A stretch of 64,000 bases of DNA from Methanococcoides sp. (GCA_021108275.1 JAIORD010000027.1:62001-126000); one strand, 5' to 3'. Positions 31,742 to 41,433 are shown, numbered from the stretch's first letter. Notes: generated by a model not told the origin, from the sequence alone. Numbers and translations are program-made.

Positions 31742-32188
31742 ATGGAAGATACAGTTAATGAAACTAACATGAAGGAAGCAGTGTCCACCAAACTTGCACT
31801 TGATGAAGAATCCAAGAGACTTTTCAATGTAAGAAAGGTCCAGAAGGGCAAGAAGCCTGATTTCAAAAGGGCCGATTCACACAAGTACAAGCGTCTGGAC
31901 TCTAACTGGAGACGTCCAAGAGGTCTTCAGGGTAAACTGCGCAAAGGCATTAAAGCAAAAGGTTCAGTTGTGCGGGCAGGATATGGAAGCCCTAAAGCAG
32001 TGAAAGGTCTTCATCCATCTGGATACTCAGAAGTTCTTGTGAACAATCTTGCAGGAATAGAAGGTGTTGATGCTTCACTTGAGGCTATCAGGATCGGAAG
32101 GACCGTTGGTGCAAAGAAGAAAGCTCTTATCGAAGCAAAAGCTGTAGAACTGGGCATCAAGATATTGAACCCGGCAAGGAGTGAGTGA
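31742..32188 (+). CDS. rpl32e: Large-subunit ribosomal protein eL32
   Basis: The 148-residue eL32 has a diverged acidic N-terminal extension (residues 1-25) before the conserved core ([40 protein letters not shown]). AGGTGAT precedes the ATG. It is archaeal/eukaryotic specific. Confidence 0.95.
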   Translation: MEDTVNETNMKEAVSTKLALDEESKRLFNVRKVQKGKKPDFKRADSHKYKRLDSNWRRPRGLQGKLRKGIKAKGSVVRAGYGSPKAVKGLHPSGYSEVLVNNLAGIEGVDASLEAIRIGRTVGAKKKALIEAKAVELGIKILNPARSE

Positions 32189-32189
32189 G

Positions 32190-32636
32190 ATGACTGATCT
32201 CACAAACCAAAAAAGACTTGCAGCTAAAGTGCTTGGATGTGGCGTTCACAGAGTTTGGCTGAACCCTGAAGCATCTAGCGATATCGCTGTTGCTATCACA
32301 AGGGAAGATATCCGTGGTCTTATCGCAAGTGGAAGCATTAAAGCAGAAGCTGTGAAAGGCGTTAGCCGTGGACGAGCAAGAGCAAGGGATGCAAAACGCA
32401 GGTATGGTCACCGTAAGGGACATGGTTCCCGTAAAGGTACAAAGGGTGCACGTAATCCTCGAAAAGAACAGTGGATGAAGAAGATCCGTGCTCTCAGAAG
32501 GAAGCTCAAAGAGCTTCGAGCAGATGGTACACTTGATAAATCCGCATTCTGCAAAGCTTACCGTAAGGCAAAGGGTGGCGAGTACAAGAACTTGGCTCAT
32601 ATGGAAACACACCTCAATATTGCAAAGAAAGAGTAA
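32190..32636 (+). CDS. rpl19e: Large-subunit ribosomal protein eL19
   Basis: The 148-residue eL19 ([37 protein letters not shown] basic arm) reaches across the inter-subunit face. ATG 32190 is chosen, with AAGGAG upstream inside the eL32 end; a GTG at 32181 would overlap the eL32 stop. Confidence 0.95.
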   Translation: MTDLTNQKRLAAKVLGCGVHRVWLNPEASSDIAVAITREDIRGLIASGSIKAEAVKGVSRGRARARDAKRRYGHRKGHGSRKGTKGARNPRKEQWMKKIRALRRKLKELRADGTLDKSAFCKAYRKAKGGEYKNLAHMETHLNIAKKE

Positions 32637-32695
32637 GCCTGAGGAATGAATAATGAAAACAAATTTAAATGTTAAACTGATGTGGAGGATCTAAT

Positions 32696-33217
32696 ATGGC
32701 TACAGGACCCCGTTATAAAGTTGCATTCAGGCGACGAAGGGAAGGGCGTACAGATTATCACCAGAGACTCAGGTTGCTTTTGTCAAGAGAGGACCGTGTT
32801 GTTGTGCGTAAGAGCGCAAGGCACATGCAGATACAGCTTGTTGCACCTGATGCAAATGGGGATGTAACACTGTCATCCGCGATCTCAAAAGAGCTTGCAA
32901 AATACGGCTATGAAGGATCTACCGGTAACACTACTGCAGCATACCTCACAGGGCTCTTGTTTGGTTACAAGGCACTTGCTGAAGGATATGAGAATGGTGT
33001 GTTGGATATCGGTATTCAGGCATCATCCGCAGGTTCCCGTGTCTATGCAGCACTTAAAGGTGTTGTTGATTCAGGACTGGATGTTCCTCACAACTCCTCA
33101 GTGTTCCCATCCGATGAGCGCATAAGGGGAGAACATGTTGCAGAATACATGGAAGGATCAAATCTGCCTGAAGTGTTCGATGCAGTAAAGGAAAAGATCC
33201 TTGCCGAGTTCAGTTAA
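32696..33217 (+). CDS. rpl18: Large-subunit ribosomal protein uL18
   Basis: The 173-residue archaeal L18 ([53 protein letters not shown]) binds 5S rRNA with uL5. GGAGGAT precedes the ATG. The 59-nt gap before it is longer than elsewhere in the cluster. Confidence 0.96.
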   Translation: MATGPRYKVAFRRRREGRTDYHQRLRLLLSREDRVVVRKSARHMQIQLVAPDANGDVTLSSAISKELAKYGYEGSTGNTTAAYLTGLLFGYKALAEGYENGVLDIGIQASSAGSRVYAALKGVVDSGLDVPHNSSVFPSDERIRGEHVAEYMEGSNLPEVFDAVKEKILAEFS

Positions 33218-33229
33218 GGTGTGGTTAAT

Positions 33230-33865
33230 ATGGCATATGAATATAATGAAGAATGGGTTCCCCAGACAAGGCTCGGAAAGCTTGTCTTTGATGGACAGGT
33301 CACATCCATGGATGAAGCTATGGATTCCGGTCTGCCTATAAGGGAATCAAAAATAGTAGATCTATTATTACCTGAACTTGAGGACGAAGTTCTCGACATT
33401 AACATGGTTCAGAGAATGACTGACTCCGGAAGGCGTGTCAAGTTCAGGGCTACTGTTATCGTCGGAAACGGAGACGGTTTCGTAGGACTTGGTCAGGCAA
33501 AGGATGTCCAGGTAGGACCTGCTATCAGAAAAGCTATTGACAATGCAAAGATCAACATCACACGTATCAAACGTGGCTGTGGATCATGGGAATGTGGCTG
33601 TGGACTTCCACACACCGTTCCTTCAGAGGTCAATGGTAAAGCAGGTAGTGTAACTGTAGTTCTCAAGCCTGCTCCTCGTGGGCTTGGTCTTGCTGCAGGA
33701 GGCACTGCAAGAAAGGTGCTTGAAAAAGCAGGCGTCAAAGATGTCTGGACACGTACCGAAGGTCAGACCAGGACAACCCTCAACTTCGCAAAGGCAACAT
33801 ACAATGCTTTGATGAACACGGGCACTGTAAGGCGTCCAATCGTTTTCGATGAGACGGAGGCCTAA
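33230..33865 (+). CDS. rps5: Small-subunit ribosomal protein uS5
   Basis: The 211-residue S5 ([49 protein letters not shown]) lies at the mRNA entry channel and affects fidelity. ATG 33230 is preferred over GTG 33221, because GGTGTGG sits before it. Confidence 0.96.
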   Translation: MAYEYNEEWVPQTRLGKLVFDGQVTSMDEAMDSGLPIRESKIVDLLLPELEDEVLDINMVQRMTDSGRRVKFRATVIVGNGDGFVGLGQAKDVQVGPAIRKAIDNAKINITRIKRGCGSWECGCGLPHTVPSEVNGKAGSVTVVLKPAPRGLGLAAGGTARKVLEKAGVKDVWTRTEGQTRTTLNFAKATYNALMNTGTVRRPIVFDETEA

Positions 33866-33867
33866 AA

Positions 33868-34329
33868 ATGTTCGCAGTAGTTAGAATAAGAGGCCCTGTA
33901 AATGTAAGCGGCAAGATCGAGGATACCCTCGGCATGCTCCGTTTACATAAGGTCAACCATTGCGTCTTCCTTCAGGATACCCCTAACAATAAGGGTATGA
34001 TCCAGAAGTCAAAGGACTACATCGCATACGGTACTGTCGATGTTGAATCACTGATTGAGGTACTCAGCAATCGTGGAAGGTTGGAAGGCGATGCTCGTCT
34101 TACCGATGAATATGTGAAGGAAAACTCCGAGTTTGCTTCCATTGCTTCCTTTGCAGAAGCTCTTGTCAATGATGATGCAAAGATCACCGATATCCCACTA
34201 TTGAAACCTGTTTTCAGGCTTCACCCTCCAAGGAAGGGACACGCAGGTATGAAAAGGACTGCTCAGCAGGGCGGTGTCCTTGGAAACCATGGCGATGATA
34301 TCAAGGCACTTTTGAACAAGATGAGGTAA
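33868..34329 (+). CDS. rpl30: Large-subunit ribosomal protein uL30
   Basis: The 153-residue archaeal/eukaryotic long-form L30 ([60 protein letters not shown]) is about twice the bacterial length. It starts 2 nt after uS5, with GGAGG overlapping the end of that gene. Confidence 0.96.
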   Translation: MFAVVRIRGPVNVSGKIEDTLGMLRLHKVNHCVFLQDTPNNKGMIQKSKDYIAYGTVDVESLIEVLSNRGRLEGDARLTDEYVKENSEFASIASFAEALVNDDAKITDIPLLKPVFRLHPPRKGHAGMKRTAQQGGVLGNHGDDIKALLNKMR

Positions 34330-34333
34330 TGTT

Positions 34334-34777
34334 ATGACTAGCAGAAAATGCAACACAAAGAAGTTCAGGGGTTCCCGTACCTGTGGTGGCGGAACTACCA
34401 AGAACCGGCGCGGTGCGGGTAACCGTGGTGGCCGTGGTAGATCTGGTGAAAACAAACACCACTTTACAAGGGCTCTTCAGCTCGGTTACATACGTGGAAG
34501 CGAACGTGGTTTTTCCCGCCCATTAAAGGCGATCCATGACGTTTCTGTAGTGAATGTAGGCGAACTTGATGAACTTGCAGATCAGCTCGTTGAAGATGGC
34601 TTTGCAAAGCTTGAAGCTGGAGCATATGTCATCGACCTTGCAGATCTGGAAATAGAAAAAGTTCTTGGTACCGGAAAAGTAACAAAGAATATGGTTGTTA
34701 CTGCAGGCAATTTCTCAGAAGTTGCAAGGGGCAAGATCGAAAATGCAGGTGGATCCTGCGTAGAAATTGAAGAGTAA
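34334..34777 (+). CDS. rpl15: Large-subunit ribosomal protein uL15
   Basis: The 147-residue L15 ([40 protein letters not shown]; basic Gly-rich N-terminus) organises 23S rRNA. Its stop codon lies inside a 10-bp hairpin, described separately. The next gene, secY, starts 107 nt later. Confidence 0.96.
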   Translation: MTSRKCNTKKFRGSRTCGGGTTKNRRGAGNRGGRGRSGENKHHFTRALQLGYIRGSERGFSRPLKAIHDVSVVNVGELDELADQLVEDGFAKLEAGAYVIDLADLEIEKVLGTGKVTKNMVVTAGNFSEVARGKIENAGGSCVEIEE

Positions 34778-34795
34778 TGTCTTTTAAGACATTAC
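34774..34795 (+). terminator. 10-bp inverted repeat at the end of rpl15
   Basis: GTAATGTCTT-TT-AAGACATTAC is a near-perfect palindrome that includes the rpl15 stop codon; T-rich sequence follows. It lies in the only sizeable gap (107 nt) of the cluster, before secY. It may reduce or end r-protein transcription before the secretion and nucleotide-kinase genes, or protect the 3' end of the message. Confidence 0.55.
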
Positions 34796-34883
34796 TTTTA
34801 TATTTGTTGTTTATCTTATACTGTGCTACTTAATTTGTTTTCCAGTTATTCTGGATTTCAAACCTAATTAAAGGGTGTAGTTA

Positions 34884-36362
34884 ATGAGTCTCAGGGAGAG
34901 TTTGGAACCGATTTTTAATAGATTGCCCGCCGTAGCTAGTCCGGAAGGGCATGTGCATTTTAAAAACAAGTTAATGTGGACTCTTGGTATTCTAGTGCTT
35001 TATTTCGCTCTGGCGAATATTCCACTGTTTGGCCTTTCAAGTGAATCCATTGACCTGTTTGAACAATATCGCGCTTTCTTTGCAGGAGCATCTGGTTCTT
35101 TGATGCTGCTGGGTATAGGTCCTATCGTCACAGCATCTATCGTACTTCAGCTTCTTGTTGGTGCTGACGTCATCAAACTCAATATGTCCGATCCTGCAGA
35201 CCAGGCATTCTTCCAGGGTGCACAGAAATTCATGGTCTTTGTTATGATCGTTCTTGAAGCTTTGCCGCAGATCGTTGGTGGCTATATACAGCCTGATGTG
35301 GGTGTAGCATCTGCACTTGGTGTAACTCCAAGTATCGTTACAGGTATGATCTTCGTCCAGATCTGTATTGGTGGAGTTCTTATCCTCTTCATGGATGAGA
35401 TCGTATCAAAATGGGGAATTGGTTCTGGTGTAGGATTATTCATCGTGGCCGGTGTTTCCCAGCAGATCGTAACAGGTTTGTTCAATTGGGGTCTTGACAC
35501 TTCAGGTCTTCCAATTGGTATCCTTCCAAAGTGGATATACATCGTTCAGAACGTTGGTTTGGATTACATCGCAACTAGTGAAGGAGTAATGTTCCTGCTC
35601 ATCAGAGGTGGAATACTTGCACTGATCAGTACAGTAGCCATATTCCTGATAGTCGTGTTCGCGGAAAGTACTCGCATAGAGATCCCTCTTGCACACAGTG
35701 CAGTTAGAGGTGCCAGGGGCAGATTCCCTGTTAAACTGATATATGCTTCAGTTCTTCCGATGATCCTTGTCAGGGCACTTCAGGCAAACCTTCAGATGAT
35801 AGGTCTGCTGCTTTCAGGTCGTGGTATCACCATACTTGGTGAATATTCCGGTTCAAGGCCTATCAATGGTATCATGTATTATATTTCACCTATCAACAGT
35901 CCATATGACTGGATCCCATCACTTGTGAGGGAGACGTTCACTGGCTATGGTGTTCCCGTGCCATCAATGTGGCAGGTCGGTTTGCATGTGTTCCTTGATG
36001 CGGTCTTCCTGATCGGTGGCGGTATCATATTTGCTCTGTTCTGGATCGAAACGACCGGAATGGGTGCAAAACCAACTGCTCAGAAGGTATTCAATTCAGG
36101 TATGCAGATCCCTGGTTTCAGGCGTAATGTCGGAAGTATAGAGAAGGTAATGCTCAGATACATCCCGAAGGTCACTATCATTGGTGGTGCTTTCATCGGT
36201 GCACTGACACTGCTGGCAAGTATGCTCGGTACCATAGGTGGTGCCGGAGGTACTGGATTGTTGCTTACCGTGAGTATTGTGTATCGCCTGTATGAGGATA
36301 TTGCATCTGAACAGATGATGGAAATGCATCCAATGGTCAGATCGTTCTTCGGGCGGGAATAA
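34884..36362 (+). CDS. secY: Preprotein translocase subunit SecY (Sec61 alpha)
   Basis: The 492-residue channel protein of the Sec translocon has ten predicted membrane segments and conserved cytosolic loops (HSAVRGARGRFPVKLIYAS between TM6 and TM7; QIPGFRRN-like segment IPGFRRNVGS before TM9). It passes secreted and membrane proteins, including the signal-peptide proteins in this window. AAGGGTG precedes the ATG. Confidence 0.96.
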   Translation: MSLRESLEPIFNRLPAVASPEGHVHFKNKLMWTLGILVLYFALANIPLFGLSSESIDLFEQYRAFFAGASGSLMLLGIGPIVTASIVLQLLVGADVIKLNMSDPADQAFFQGAQKFMVFVMIVLEALPQIVGGYIQPDVGVASALGVTPSIVTGMIFVQICIGGVLILFMDEIVSKWGIGSGVGLFIVAGVSQQIVTGLFNWGLDTSGLPIGILPKWIYIVQNVGLDYIATSEGVMFLLIRGGILALISTVAIFLIVVFAESTRIEIPLAHSAVRGARGRFPVKLIYASVLPMILVRALQANLQMIGLLLSGRGITILGEYSGSRPINGIMYYISPINSPYDWIPSLVRETFTGYGVPVPSMWQVGLHVFLDAVFLIGGGIIFALFWIETTGMGAKPTAQKVFNSGMQIPGFRRNVGSIEKVMLRYIPKVTIIGGAFIGALTLLASMLGTIGGAGGTGLLLTVSIVYRLYEDIASEQMMEMHPMVRSFFGRE

Positions 36363-36380
36363 TAAAAAAATGGAGATATA

Positions 36381-37031
36381 TTGATGAATGTTGTATTGTT
36401 TGGTCCACCGGGTGCAGGAAAAGGCACCCAGGCCAAAGAACTCGCTAAGCACTATCAGATCCCTCACATATCTACCGGTGATATTCTGAGGGCCAATGTA
36501 CGTGATGGTACTGAACTTGGTAAAGAAGCAAAATGCTACATGGATAAAGGCAAACTGGTTCCTGATGAGGTACTTATTGGTATCATAAAGAACCGTCTGG
36601 CTGAATCCGATTGTAAGCCTGGCTATCTTCTCGATGGTTATCCAAGGACAACTCCTCAGGCAGATGCTTTATCTGCTATTCTTGAGGAGATCAACATGCC
36701 TTTAGAGGTCGTGCTGAACATCGATGTTGCCGATGAGGAACTTGTCACCCGCCTTTGTGGCAGGTATGTGTGTACATGCGGTGAAAGTTATCACATGAAG
36801 TTCAACCCTCCTGAAAAGGAGAATATCTGTAATGCATGTGGTGCAGAGCTTTACCAGCGTGATGATGATAAGGAAGATGTTATTCGTCAGAGACTTGATT
36901 CATACAAGGAAAAGACCCAACCTCTCATTAACTATTATAAGGAGAAAGGTCTTCTTGTGGATATCGACGGTACTGGTGCAATAGATCGGGTATTTTCGGA
37001 TATCTGTAAAATCCTTGATCAGTACAAATAA
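36381..37031 (+). CDS. adk: Adenylate kinase, bacterial type with zinc LID
   Basis: The 216-residue enzyme interconverts ATP plus AMP and 2 ADP. The P-loop is GPPGAGKGTQAKE. DGYPRT is the AMP-binding segment. The LID domain carries four cysteines (CTCGESYH, CNACG) that should bind zinc. This is the bacterial Adk family, not the short archaeal AdkA seen in Methanococcus, so the gene at this conserved locus appears to have been replaced long ago. Confidence 0.95.
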   Translation: MMNVVLFGPPGAGKGTQAKELAKHYQIPHISTGDILRANVRDGTELGKEAKCYMDKGKLVPDEVLIGIIKNRLAESDCKPGYLLDGYPRTTPQADALSAILEEINMPLEVVLNIDVADEELVTRLCGRYVCTCGESYHMKFNPPEKENICNACGAELYQRDDDKEDVIRQRLDSYKEKTQPLINYYKEKGLLVDIDGTGAIDRVFSDICKILDQYK

Positions 37032-37051
37032 ACGAAAAACAGGTGTGACGC

Positions 37052-37672
37052 ATGGCAGGTTCTAATTTCAAAAAGACCGCAGAAAAGTTTGTTCTGGCGG
37101 TCGGTATTTCTTTAATGATAGGTATTGTCGTACTTGGTGAGGAAGGAAGAGAGTCCATAGGTGCCATCATGGGTGTCTTTATGGACCCTATCAGTATGAT
37201 GGTAGGTGAAGGTAACTTTCACATTATGCTGTTCATAATGGCAGCTATCACTGCTCTTTATGCATCCCTCATACAGAAATATACAATTGACTGGGACCTG
37301 ATGCGCAACACACAGGAGCGCATGAAGTCATTCCAGAAGGAATTCCGGGAGGCACAGCTTTCCCAGAACACCTATATGGTGAAAAAACTGGAAGAGCAGC
37401 GTGCTGATATGATGGGCGACCAGATGGAGATGTCAAAACAGCAGTTCAAGCCAATGGCATACATCAGTATAATCTCTCTCCCACTCTTCATGTGGGCATA
37501 CCACTACATAAGTGGTCATCCGGGCGCATCCCTTGTATTTCCATTTTGGGGAACTCAGGTATTGGTCGAGACGGTAATTGGTCCTATCCAGTACTGGATC
37601 TTCTGGTATTTCATTACATCACTGGCTATTAGTCAGGTAGTACGTAAAGCACTTAATATCGGTGGCGTCTAA
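37052..37672 (+). CDS. DUF106 / YidC-like membrane insertase (TMCO1/EMC3 superfamily)
   Basis: The 206-residue membrane protein has an N-terminal segment, a second membrane segment near residue 65, a charged coiled-coil loop (residues about 85-130), and two C-terminal membrane segments. This is the topology of the archaeal DUF106 protein (Ylp1), related to YidC, EMC3 and TMCO1. It probably inserts membrane proteins beside SecY, whose gene is two upstream. The substrate range is unknown. Confidence 0.88.
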   Translation: MAGSNFKKTAEKFVLAVGISLMIGIVVLGEEGRESIGAIMGVFMDPISMMVGEGNFHIMLFIMAAITALYASLIQKYTIDWDLMRNTQERMKSFQKEFREAQLSQNTYMVKKLEEQRADMMGDQMEMSKQQFKPMAYISIISLPLFMWAYHYISGHPGASLVFPFWGTQVLVETVIGPIQYWIFWYFITSLAISQVVRKALNIGGV

Positions 37673-37674
37673 GT

Positions 37675-38202
37675 ATGCTACTGACTATTAGTGGTTTGCC
37701 TGGCAGTGGAACCACTACTGTGGGGAAGCTGCTGGCCGAACATTATTCTGTGGAGATGATCTCCGCAGGTGATGTTTTCAGGGGTCTTGCAAAAGAACGT
37801 GGCGTGACCCTTGCTGAATTCGGTCGTCTTGCCGAATCCAATCCAAGCATTGATGTCGAGATAGATAAGAGACAATCGGATATAGCTAATTCTTCAGATA
37901 ATCTTATACTCGAGGGCAGACTTGCCGGTCAAATGGCAAAAAAAGCGCTTAAAATATGGATAAAAGCCCCTCTTGAAGTGCGTGTTAAGAGAATAGTTGA
38001 CAGGGAAGGTTCTTCTTTTGAAGTGCGCATGCAAGAAACTGTAGAGCGCGAAGCTTCAGAAGCTCTTCGTTACAAAGAGATCCATTCCATTGATATCAAT
38101 GATCTCTCTGTCTATGACCTGGTGGTCGATTCCAGTCGCTGGGATCAGTTTGTGATCACAGACATGCTTAAGAAAGCAATTGATGCCTGTGGCAGTTTTT
38201 AA
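37675..38202 (+). CDS. cmk: Cytidylate kinase (archaeal type)
   Basis: The 175-residue enzyme phosphorylates CMP/dCMP. ISGLPGSGTTTVGK is the P-loop; DVFRGLAKERG and LEGRLAGQMA are the nucleotide-binding and lid regions. It starts 2 nt after the DUF106 gene. eL34, which lies near here in several other euryarchaeal clusters, is absent. Confidence 0.93.
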   Translation: MLLTISGLPGSGTTTVGKLLAEHYSVEMISAGDVFRGLAKERGVTLAEFGRLAESNPSIDVEIDKRQSDIANSSDNLILEGRLAGQMAKKALKIWIKAPLEVRVKRIVDREGSSFEVRMQETVEREASEALRYKEIHSIDINDLSVYDLVVDSSRWDQFVITDMLKKAIDACGSF

Positions 38203-38224
38203 TTATCAATGGAGTTTTTAGTTC

Positions 38225-39220
38225 ATGGTTTCATCTAAACGTTTTTCCAAAGATGTAGATATAATGGTGGAAAAGTTCCACGCAACTACCAATGCAGCAT
38301 ACGGATGTCTTCCCCGGGACCGGCCGATCCTCGAGTATATCGACATGGGTGTTGTGAACCTCGATAAGGCAACAGGTCCGACAAGTCACGAGGTCACAGC
38401 ATGGGTACGGGATATGCTCGGTGTAAAAAAAGCAGGACATTCCGGTTCGCTTGACCCACACGTAACAGGCCTGCTCCCCGTGATGCTTGGCAAGGCAACA
38501 AAAGCTATCTCAGCTCTGCGTCTTTCAGGCAAAGAGTACATCTGTGTTATGCATTTGCATGATGACATTCCTGAAAGGAAGATAAGAAAAGCATGCAAAG
38601 AATTCACAGGTCCTATTTACCAGACACCTCCAATTATCTCTGCTGTCAAAAGACAATTGAGGATCAGGAACATCTATTACCTCGATGTCCTTGAGATCGA
38701 AGGCAGAGAAGTGCTCATGAGAGTGGGTTGTGAAGCAGGTACATATCTTCGCAAGCTCTGTCATGACATAGGTCTGGTCCTTGGTTGTGGCGGACACATG
38801 AAGCAGCTTCGCAGAACCGGAACAGGTCCGTTCAGGGAAGATACTCTTGTATCATTATATGACCTCAAGGATGCATGCGTGTACTGGCAGGAAGATGGCG
38901 ATGAGTCTGAAATACGCAAATTGGTACGTCCAATGGAAGAAGGTCTGTCCCATTTGCCGAAGATCATCGTACGTGATACTGCGGTAGATGCTGTTTGCAG
39001 AGGTGCTTCCCTTGCAGTTCCAGGGATCGTTTCATTTAGTAAATGCATCAAAAAAGATGACATAATTGCCGTTTTCACTCTAAAAGGGGAAGCTGTGGCA
39101 CTTTGCAGGTCATCCATGGATGCAGATGAACTTGAAAATGAAAGTCACGGCATAGCTTGTGTTACCGAAAGGGTTATAATGGATGCCGCTATTTATCCAA
39201 GGTGCTGGAAGGCGAAATAA
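38225..39220 (+). CDS. cbf5: tRNA/rRNA pseudouridine synthase Cbf5 (TruB family)
   Basis: The 331-residue catalytic subunit of archaeal H/ACA RNPs also modifies tRNA U55. GSLDPHVTGLLPV contains the catalytic aspartate. YICVMHLHDD and RTGTGPF are conserved TruB elements, and a C-terminal PUA domain spans residues about 235-320. It is the last gene of the cluster before tRNA-Ser. eL14, found between cmk and cbf5 in several other archaea, is absent. Confidence 0.94.
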   Translation: MVSSKRFSKDVDIMVEKFHATTNAAYGCLPRDRPILEYIDMGVVNLDKATGPTSHEVTAWVRDMLGVKKAGHSGSLDPHVTGLLPVMLGKATKAISALRLSGKEYICVMHLHDDIPERKIRKACKEFTGPIYQTPPIISAVKRQLRIRNIYYLDVLEIEGREVLMRVGCEAGTYLRKLCHDIGLVLGCGGHMKQLRRTGTGPFREDTLVSLYDLKDACVYWQEDGDESEIRKLVRPMEEGLSHLPKIIVRDTAVDAVCRGASLAVPGIVSFSKCIKKDDIIAVFTLKGEAVALCRSSMDADELENESHGIACVTERVIMDAAIYPRCWKAK

Positions 39221-39249
39221 ACGCCGGTCAGCACGAATCTGACATTTTT

Positions 39250-39332
39250 GCCGAGGTAGTCTAGCGGTATGGCGCAAGCTTGGAAAGCTTGTGGGGCTTG
39301 ACCCCTCGGGAGTTCGAATCTCCCCCTCGGCG
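39250..39332 (+). tRNA. tRNA-Ser (anticodon GGA)
   Basis: The acceptor GCCGAGG pairs with CCTCGGC, with discriminator G. The anticodon stem CAAGC/GCTTG encloses loop TTGGAAA, giving anticodon GGA. A long variable arm (GGGG-CTTGA-CCCC) identifies serine. The T arm is GGGAG-TTCGAAT-CTCCC. No CCA is encoded. It marks the left edge of the accessory segment. Confidence 0.95.
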
Positions 39333-39520
39333 TATAATTCTTTTTGAGTGCTTTTTTTGATGTGATTTGTCTATTTACTTTGATTGTATTTGATTCCATC
39401 TGTTAAAGTAGATATTAGCAAATGTAGTATTTTCTCTCTTCCATGTGGGTTAGGATGGTGATGGGGTATATTCTTAAGTAGGGCAGGATAGAGGGAAATT
39501 GGTTAAATTAGATTAACATA

Positions 39521-40699
39521 TTATCCAAGTTTTCTCCCGTATATTTCTAATTTTGTATCATCAAGTAAAAATTCACCATTATTGTTGTCAATCCACGAAT
39601 TAATTTCTCTAAGCACATTAAGCATGAAGCCTTTATAAAACCTTAAAGACACGTCTGCTAACCTAAATTCTTGTGTTAAATTAGCAATATGATATTTTCT
39701 TTTTATATCTCCAAAATCAGTAACAACGCCTGTATCATCCTTGAGTTTTCTTATAAGTACAAATCGATTAGGTAAACTAGAATGTGGGTCAGGTGACATG
39801 AGCCCATAATTTTCATTATTTTGATGTAAATTATTTAATTTTTCCAAATCACCTCGACGACTTAATTCTTTATCATAAAGTTGTAATATCCCTATTAATC
39901 TTACAAGAGGAACATAATATTCATCGTCATAATTTTTTAATGGCACAATCTTTTCAAGTTGATCTGCCAATTTTTCACGACAGTCATAATATGATTTAAA
40001 CAACTGAAAACCAATAAATACAGACTCTTTTAAATGTGTTTCAACATCTGATTCATCCATATTTAAAACATTATTTATGGACGTCGTAGATGAATTATTA
40101 ATACTATATCCAAACAAAATTTTTGAAAAATCGACTGTTATACGAAGCAGTATCAAATATATTTCAAAATTATAATAATCAATCAGTTCATTAGAAAAGA
40201 TTGTTTTTTTATAATTTTCTGTTAGGGTATCGTATAACAAAGCTTCAATATTTTTTTTTACAACTTGTTTATTTTCAGAATTAATTGAATATTGGATAAC
40301 TCTTCTATTCCTAAGATCAAAAGGCAAATCAGAAGGTTTCCCATAATCAGTATTAAATAAGCAAATAATTCTATCCCAACCTAATTTTTTAGCAGCATAA
40401 CCCAATTCAATCAATACATTTGGATTGGGGGTCTTTCTAAATTTCCGACTAGTTCCATTGATTATACTAATATCAGCAACAAAAAAACTACACTTGTCAA
40501 TTTTTTTAAAAATAGATTCAGCGATGTCTGGAGTTCCAAGTTCTGATTTAGTATCTCTATCAAGGTTAAACTCCAAACTGTATTCTACTTCATTTTTTAT
40601 TTTTTTCATAGATTTTAATAAACATTTTTGAATGAAATTTCGATTAGTATTATTCGGCAAGTCTGATTGCCATGAAAAAAATATTGTATAGTTAGACAT
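39521..40699 (-). CDS. TIR/deoxyribosyltransferase-like domain protein, possible defence effector
   Basis: The 392-residue protein begins YTIFFSWQSDLP. It then has a PDIAESIFKKI...FFVADIS strand-helix pattern, and PNPNVLIELGYA with a conserved glutamate, followed by RRVIQY. This layout (residues 1-140) resembles TIR-like / nucleoside deoxyribosyltransferase-like folds, many of which cleave NAD or nucleotides in immunity. The C-terminal ~250 residues are helical with no recognised domain. The gene is visibly more A/T-rich than its neighbours and lies beside tRNA-Ser, suggesting transfer. It stands alone. Fold and function are inferred. Confidence 0.6.
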   Translation of the reverse strand: MSNYTIFFSWQSDLPNNTNRNFIQKCLLKSMKKIKNEVEYSLEFNLDRDTKSELGTPDIAESIFKKIDKCSFFVADISIINGTSRKFRKTPNPNVLIELGYAAKKLGWDRIICLFNTDYGKPSDLPFDLRNRRVIQYSINSENKQVVKKNIEALLYDTLTENYKKTIFSNELIDYYNFEIYLILLRITVDFSKILFGYSINNSSTTSINNVLNMDESDVETHLKESVFIGFQLFKSYYDCREKLADQLEKIVPLKNYDDEYYVPLVRLIGILQLYDKELSRRGDLEKLNNLHQNNENYGLMSPDPHSSLPNRFVLIRKLKDDTGVVTDFGDIKRKYHIANLTQEFRLADVSLRFYKGFMLNVLREINSWIDNNNGEFLLDDTKLEIYGRKLG

Positions 40700-40800
40700 A
40701 CTTCCAACTACTCATACTGTTTTAATAAAGTTTTCTACTACTCTAATTTACACAATCAGTTTTATTGTATTTGGACTGACTGCAAAAAGATCACCACGCT

Positions 40801-40838
40801 TCTTAAGTTTTGAATCAAGCTCCTTTGTGCTATCACAG
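40801..40838. repeat. 38-bp imperfect direct repeat, copy A
   Basis: This segment matches 41279-41316 at 34 of 38 positions in the same orientation; shared core CAAGCTCCTTTGT. On the minus strand copy A continues an open frame (DSTKELDSKLKKRG...) to a stop at 40748, suggesting the 3' remnant of a decayed gene. Confidence 0.55.
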
Positions 40839-40917
40839 GATGGAGGAGTCTGGGAATACAATACGATACAATACTATAAATGAGAAAAAAAATGTTTTTC
40901 AAACTTTAAAACTAAAA

Positions 40918-41061
40918 TTAACTTATCTTTCTATATTCTGTTTTATAACATTTTGGACATGGTGGCAATTTGTCAGTATCATTATCCAATGTCACATCCC
41001 TATTACAAGTTGTACATCTGTATGTACCTTTTCCAGGGTTTTCACCAGTGTGATATTTCAT
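40918..41061 (-). CDS. Small zinc-ribbon protein
   Basis: The 47-residue product begins MKYHTGENPGKGTYRC and has two CxxC pairs (CTTC, CPKC) separated by 15 residues, a compact zinc ribbon. AGGAGGAAATGT precedes the ATG. A 31-bp interrupted palindrome covers its promoter. Such proteins recur in prokaryotes without an assigned role; a single-protein regulatory or redox role is possible. It lies between two copies of a 38-bp repeat. Confidence 0.8.
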   Translation of the reverse strand: MKYHTGENPGKGTYRCTTCNRDVTLDNDTDKLPPCPKCYKTEYRKIS

Positions 41062-41433
41062 ACATTTCCTCCTAACGATTTTAGTTACATATGTATATGC
41101 ATATATGTTGTAACTTGCTTATTTTAAGCACCTTCTATATAACATTAAGATTCCTTCCATATAAATAAAACACAAATACTAATTACGCACACAATTTTAA
41201 TTTTGTACTTCTTTTAAACATTGTACTTTATAACCCCATTCTAAACAACTCAGCACTAACAACTAACAGATTATCCTGTCTTAATTTTTGAAACAAGCTC
41301 CTTTGTACTATCACACGAAAGGCTTTGCTTCCCACATTCTCTTTAATAAATCCTATTCGCTTTTACATCACATTCTCTCTAATCTGAAATCTGTGTCAGA
41401 AATCTTTATATGTCCTGAATGTCCAATATTAAA
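41062..41433. promoter_or_regulatory. Intergenic region with palindrome, repeat and two promoters
   Basis: GTTACA...TGTAAC arms (41084-41114) enclose the symmetrical ATATGCATAT core, directly upstream of the zinc-ribbon gene on the minus strand. Farther right is copy B of the 38-bp repeat. A TATA-like TTTATAT at 41405-41411 serves the cytochrome gene. No further gene is visible. Confidence 0.5.
41279..41316. repeat. 38-bp imperfect direct repeat, copy B
   Basis: This is the second copy of the element at 40801-40838, 478 bp away in the same orientation with four mismatches. The pair brackets the zinc-ribbon gene. On the minus strand a short open frame (DSTKELVSKIKTG) parallels that of copy A and then stops. 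Confidence 0.55.

Noticed and set aside
32653-32694. 13-codon frame ending at the uL18 ribosome site
   Set aside because: A leader peptide is possible, but nothing beyond a nearby GAGG supports it.
39193-39399. 68-codon minus-strand ORF across tRNA-Ser
   Set aside because: It is the antisense of the tRNA gene; its RGRFELP-like translation is a common artefact of tRNA sequences.
39313-41418. Attachment-site duplication of the tRNA-Ser 3' end
   Set aside because: I looked for a second copy of the tRNA 3' sequence in the downstream 2 kb and saw none, so no integration boundary can be drawn.
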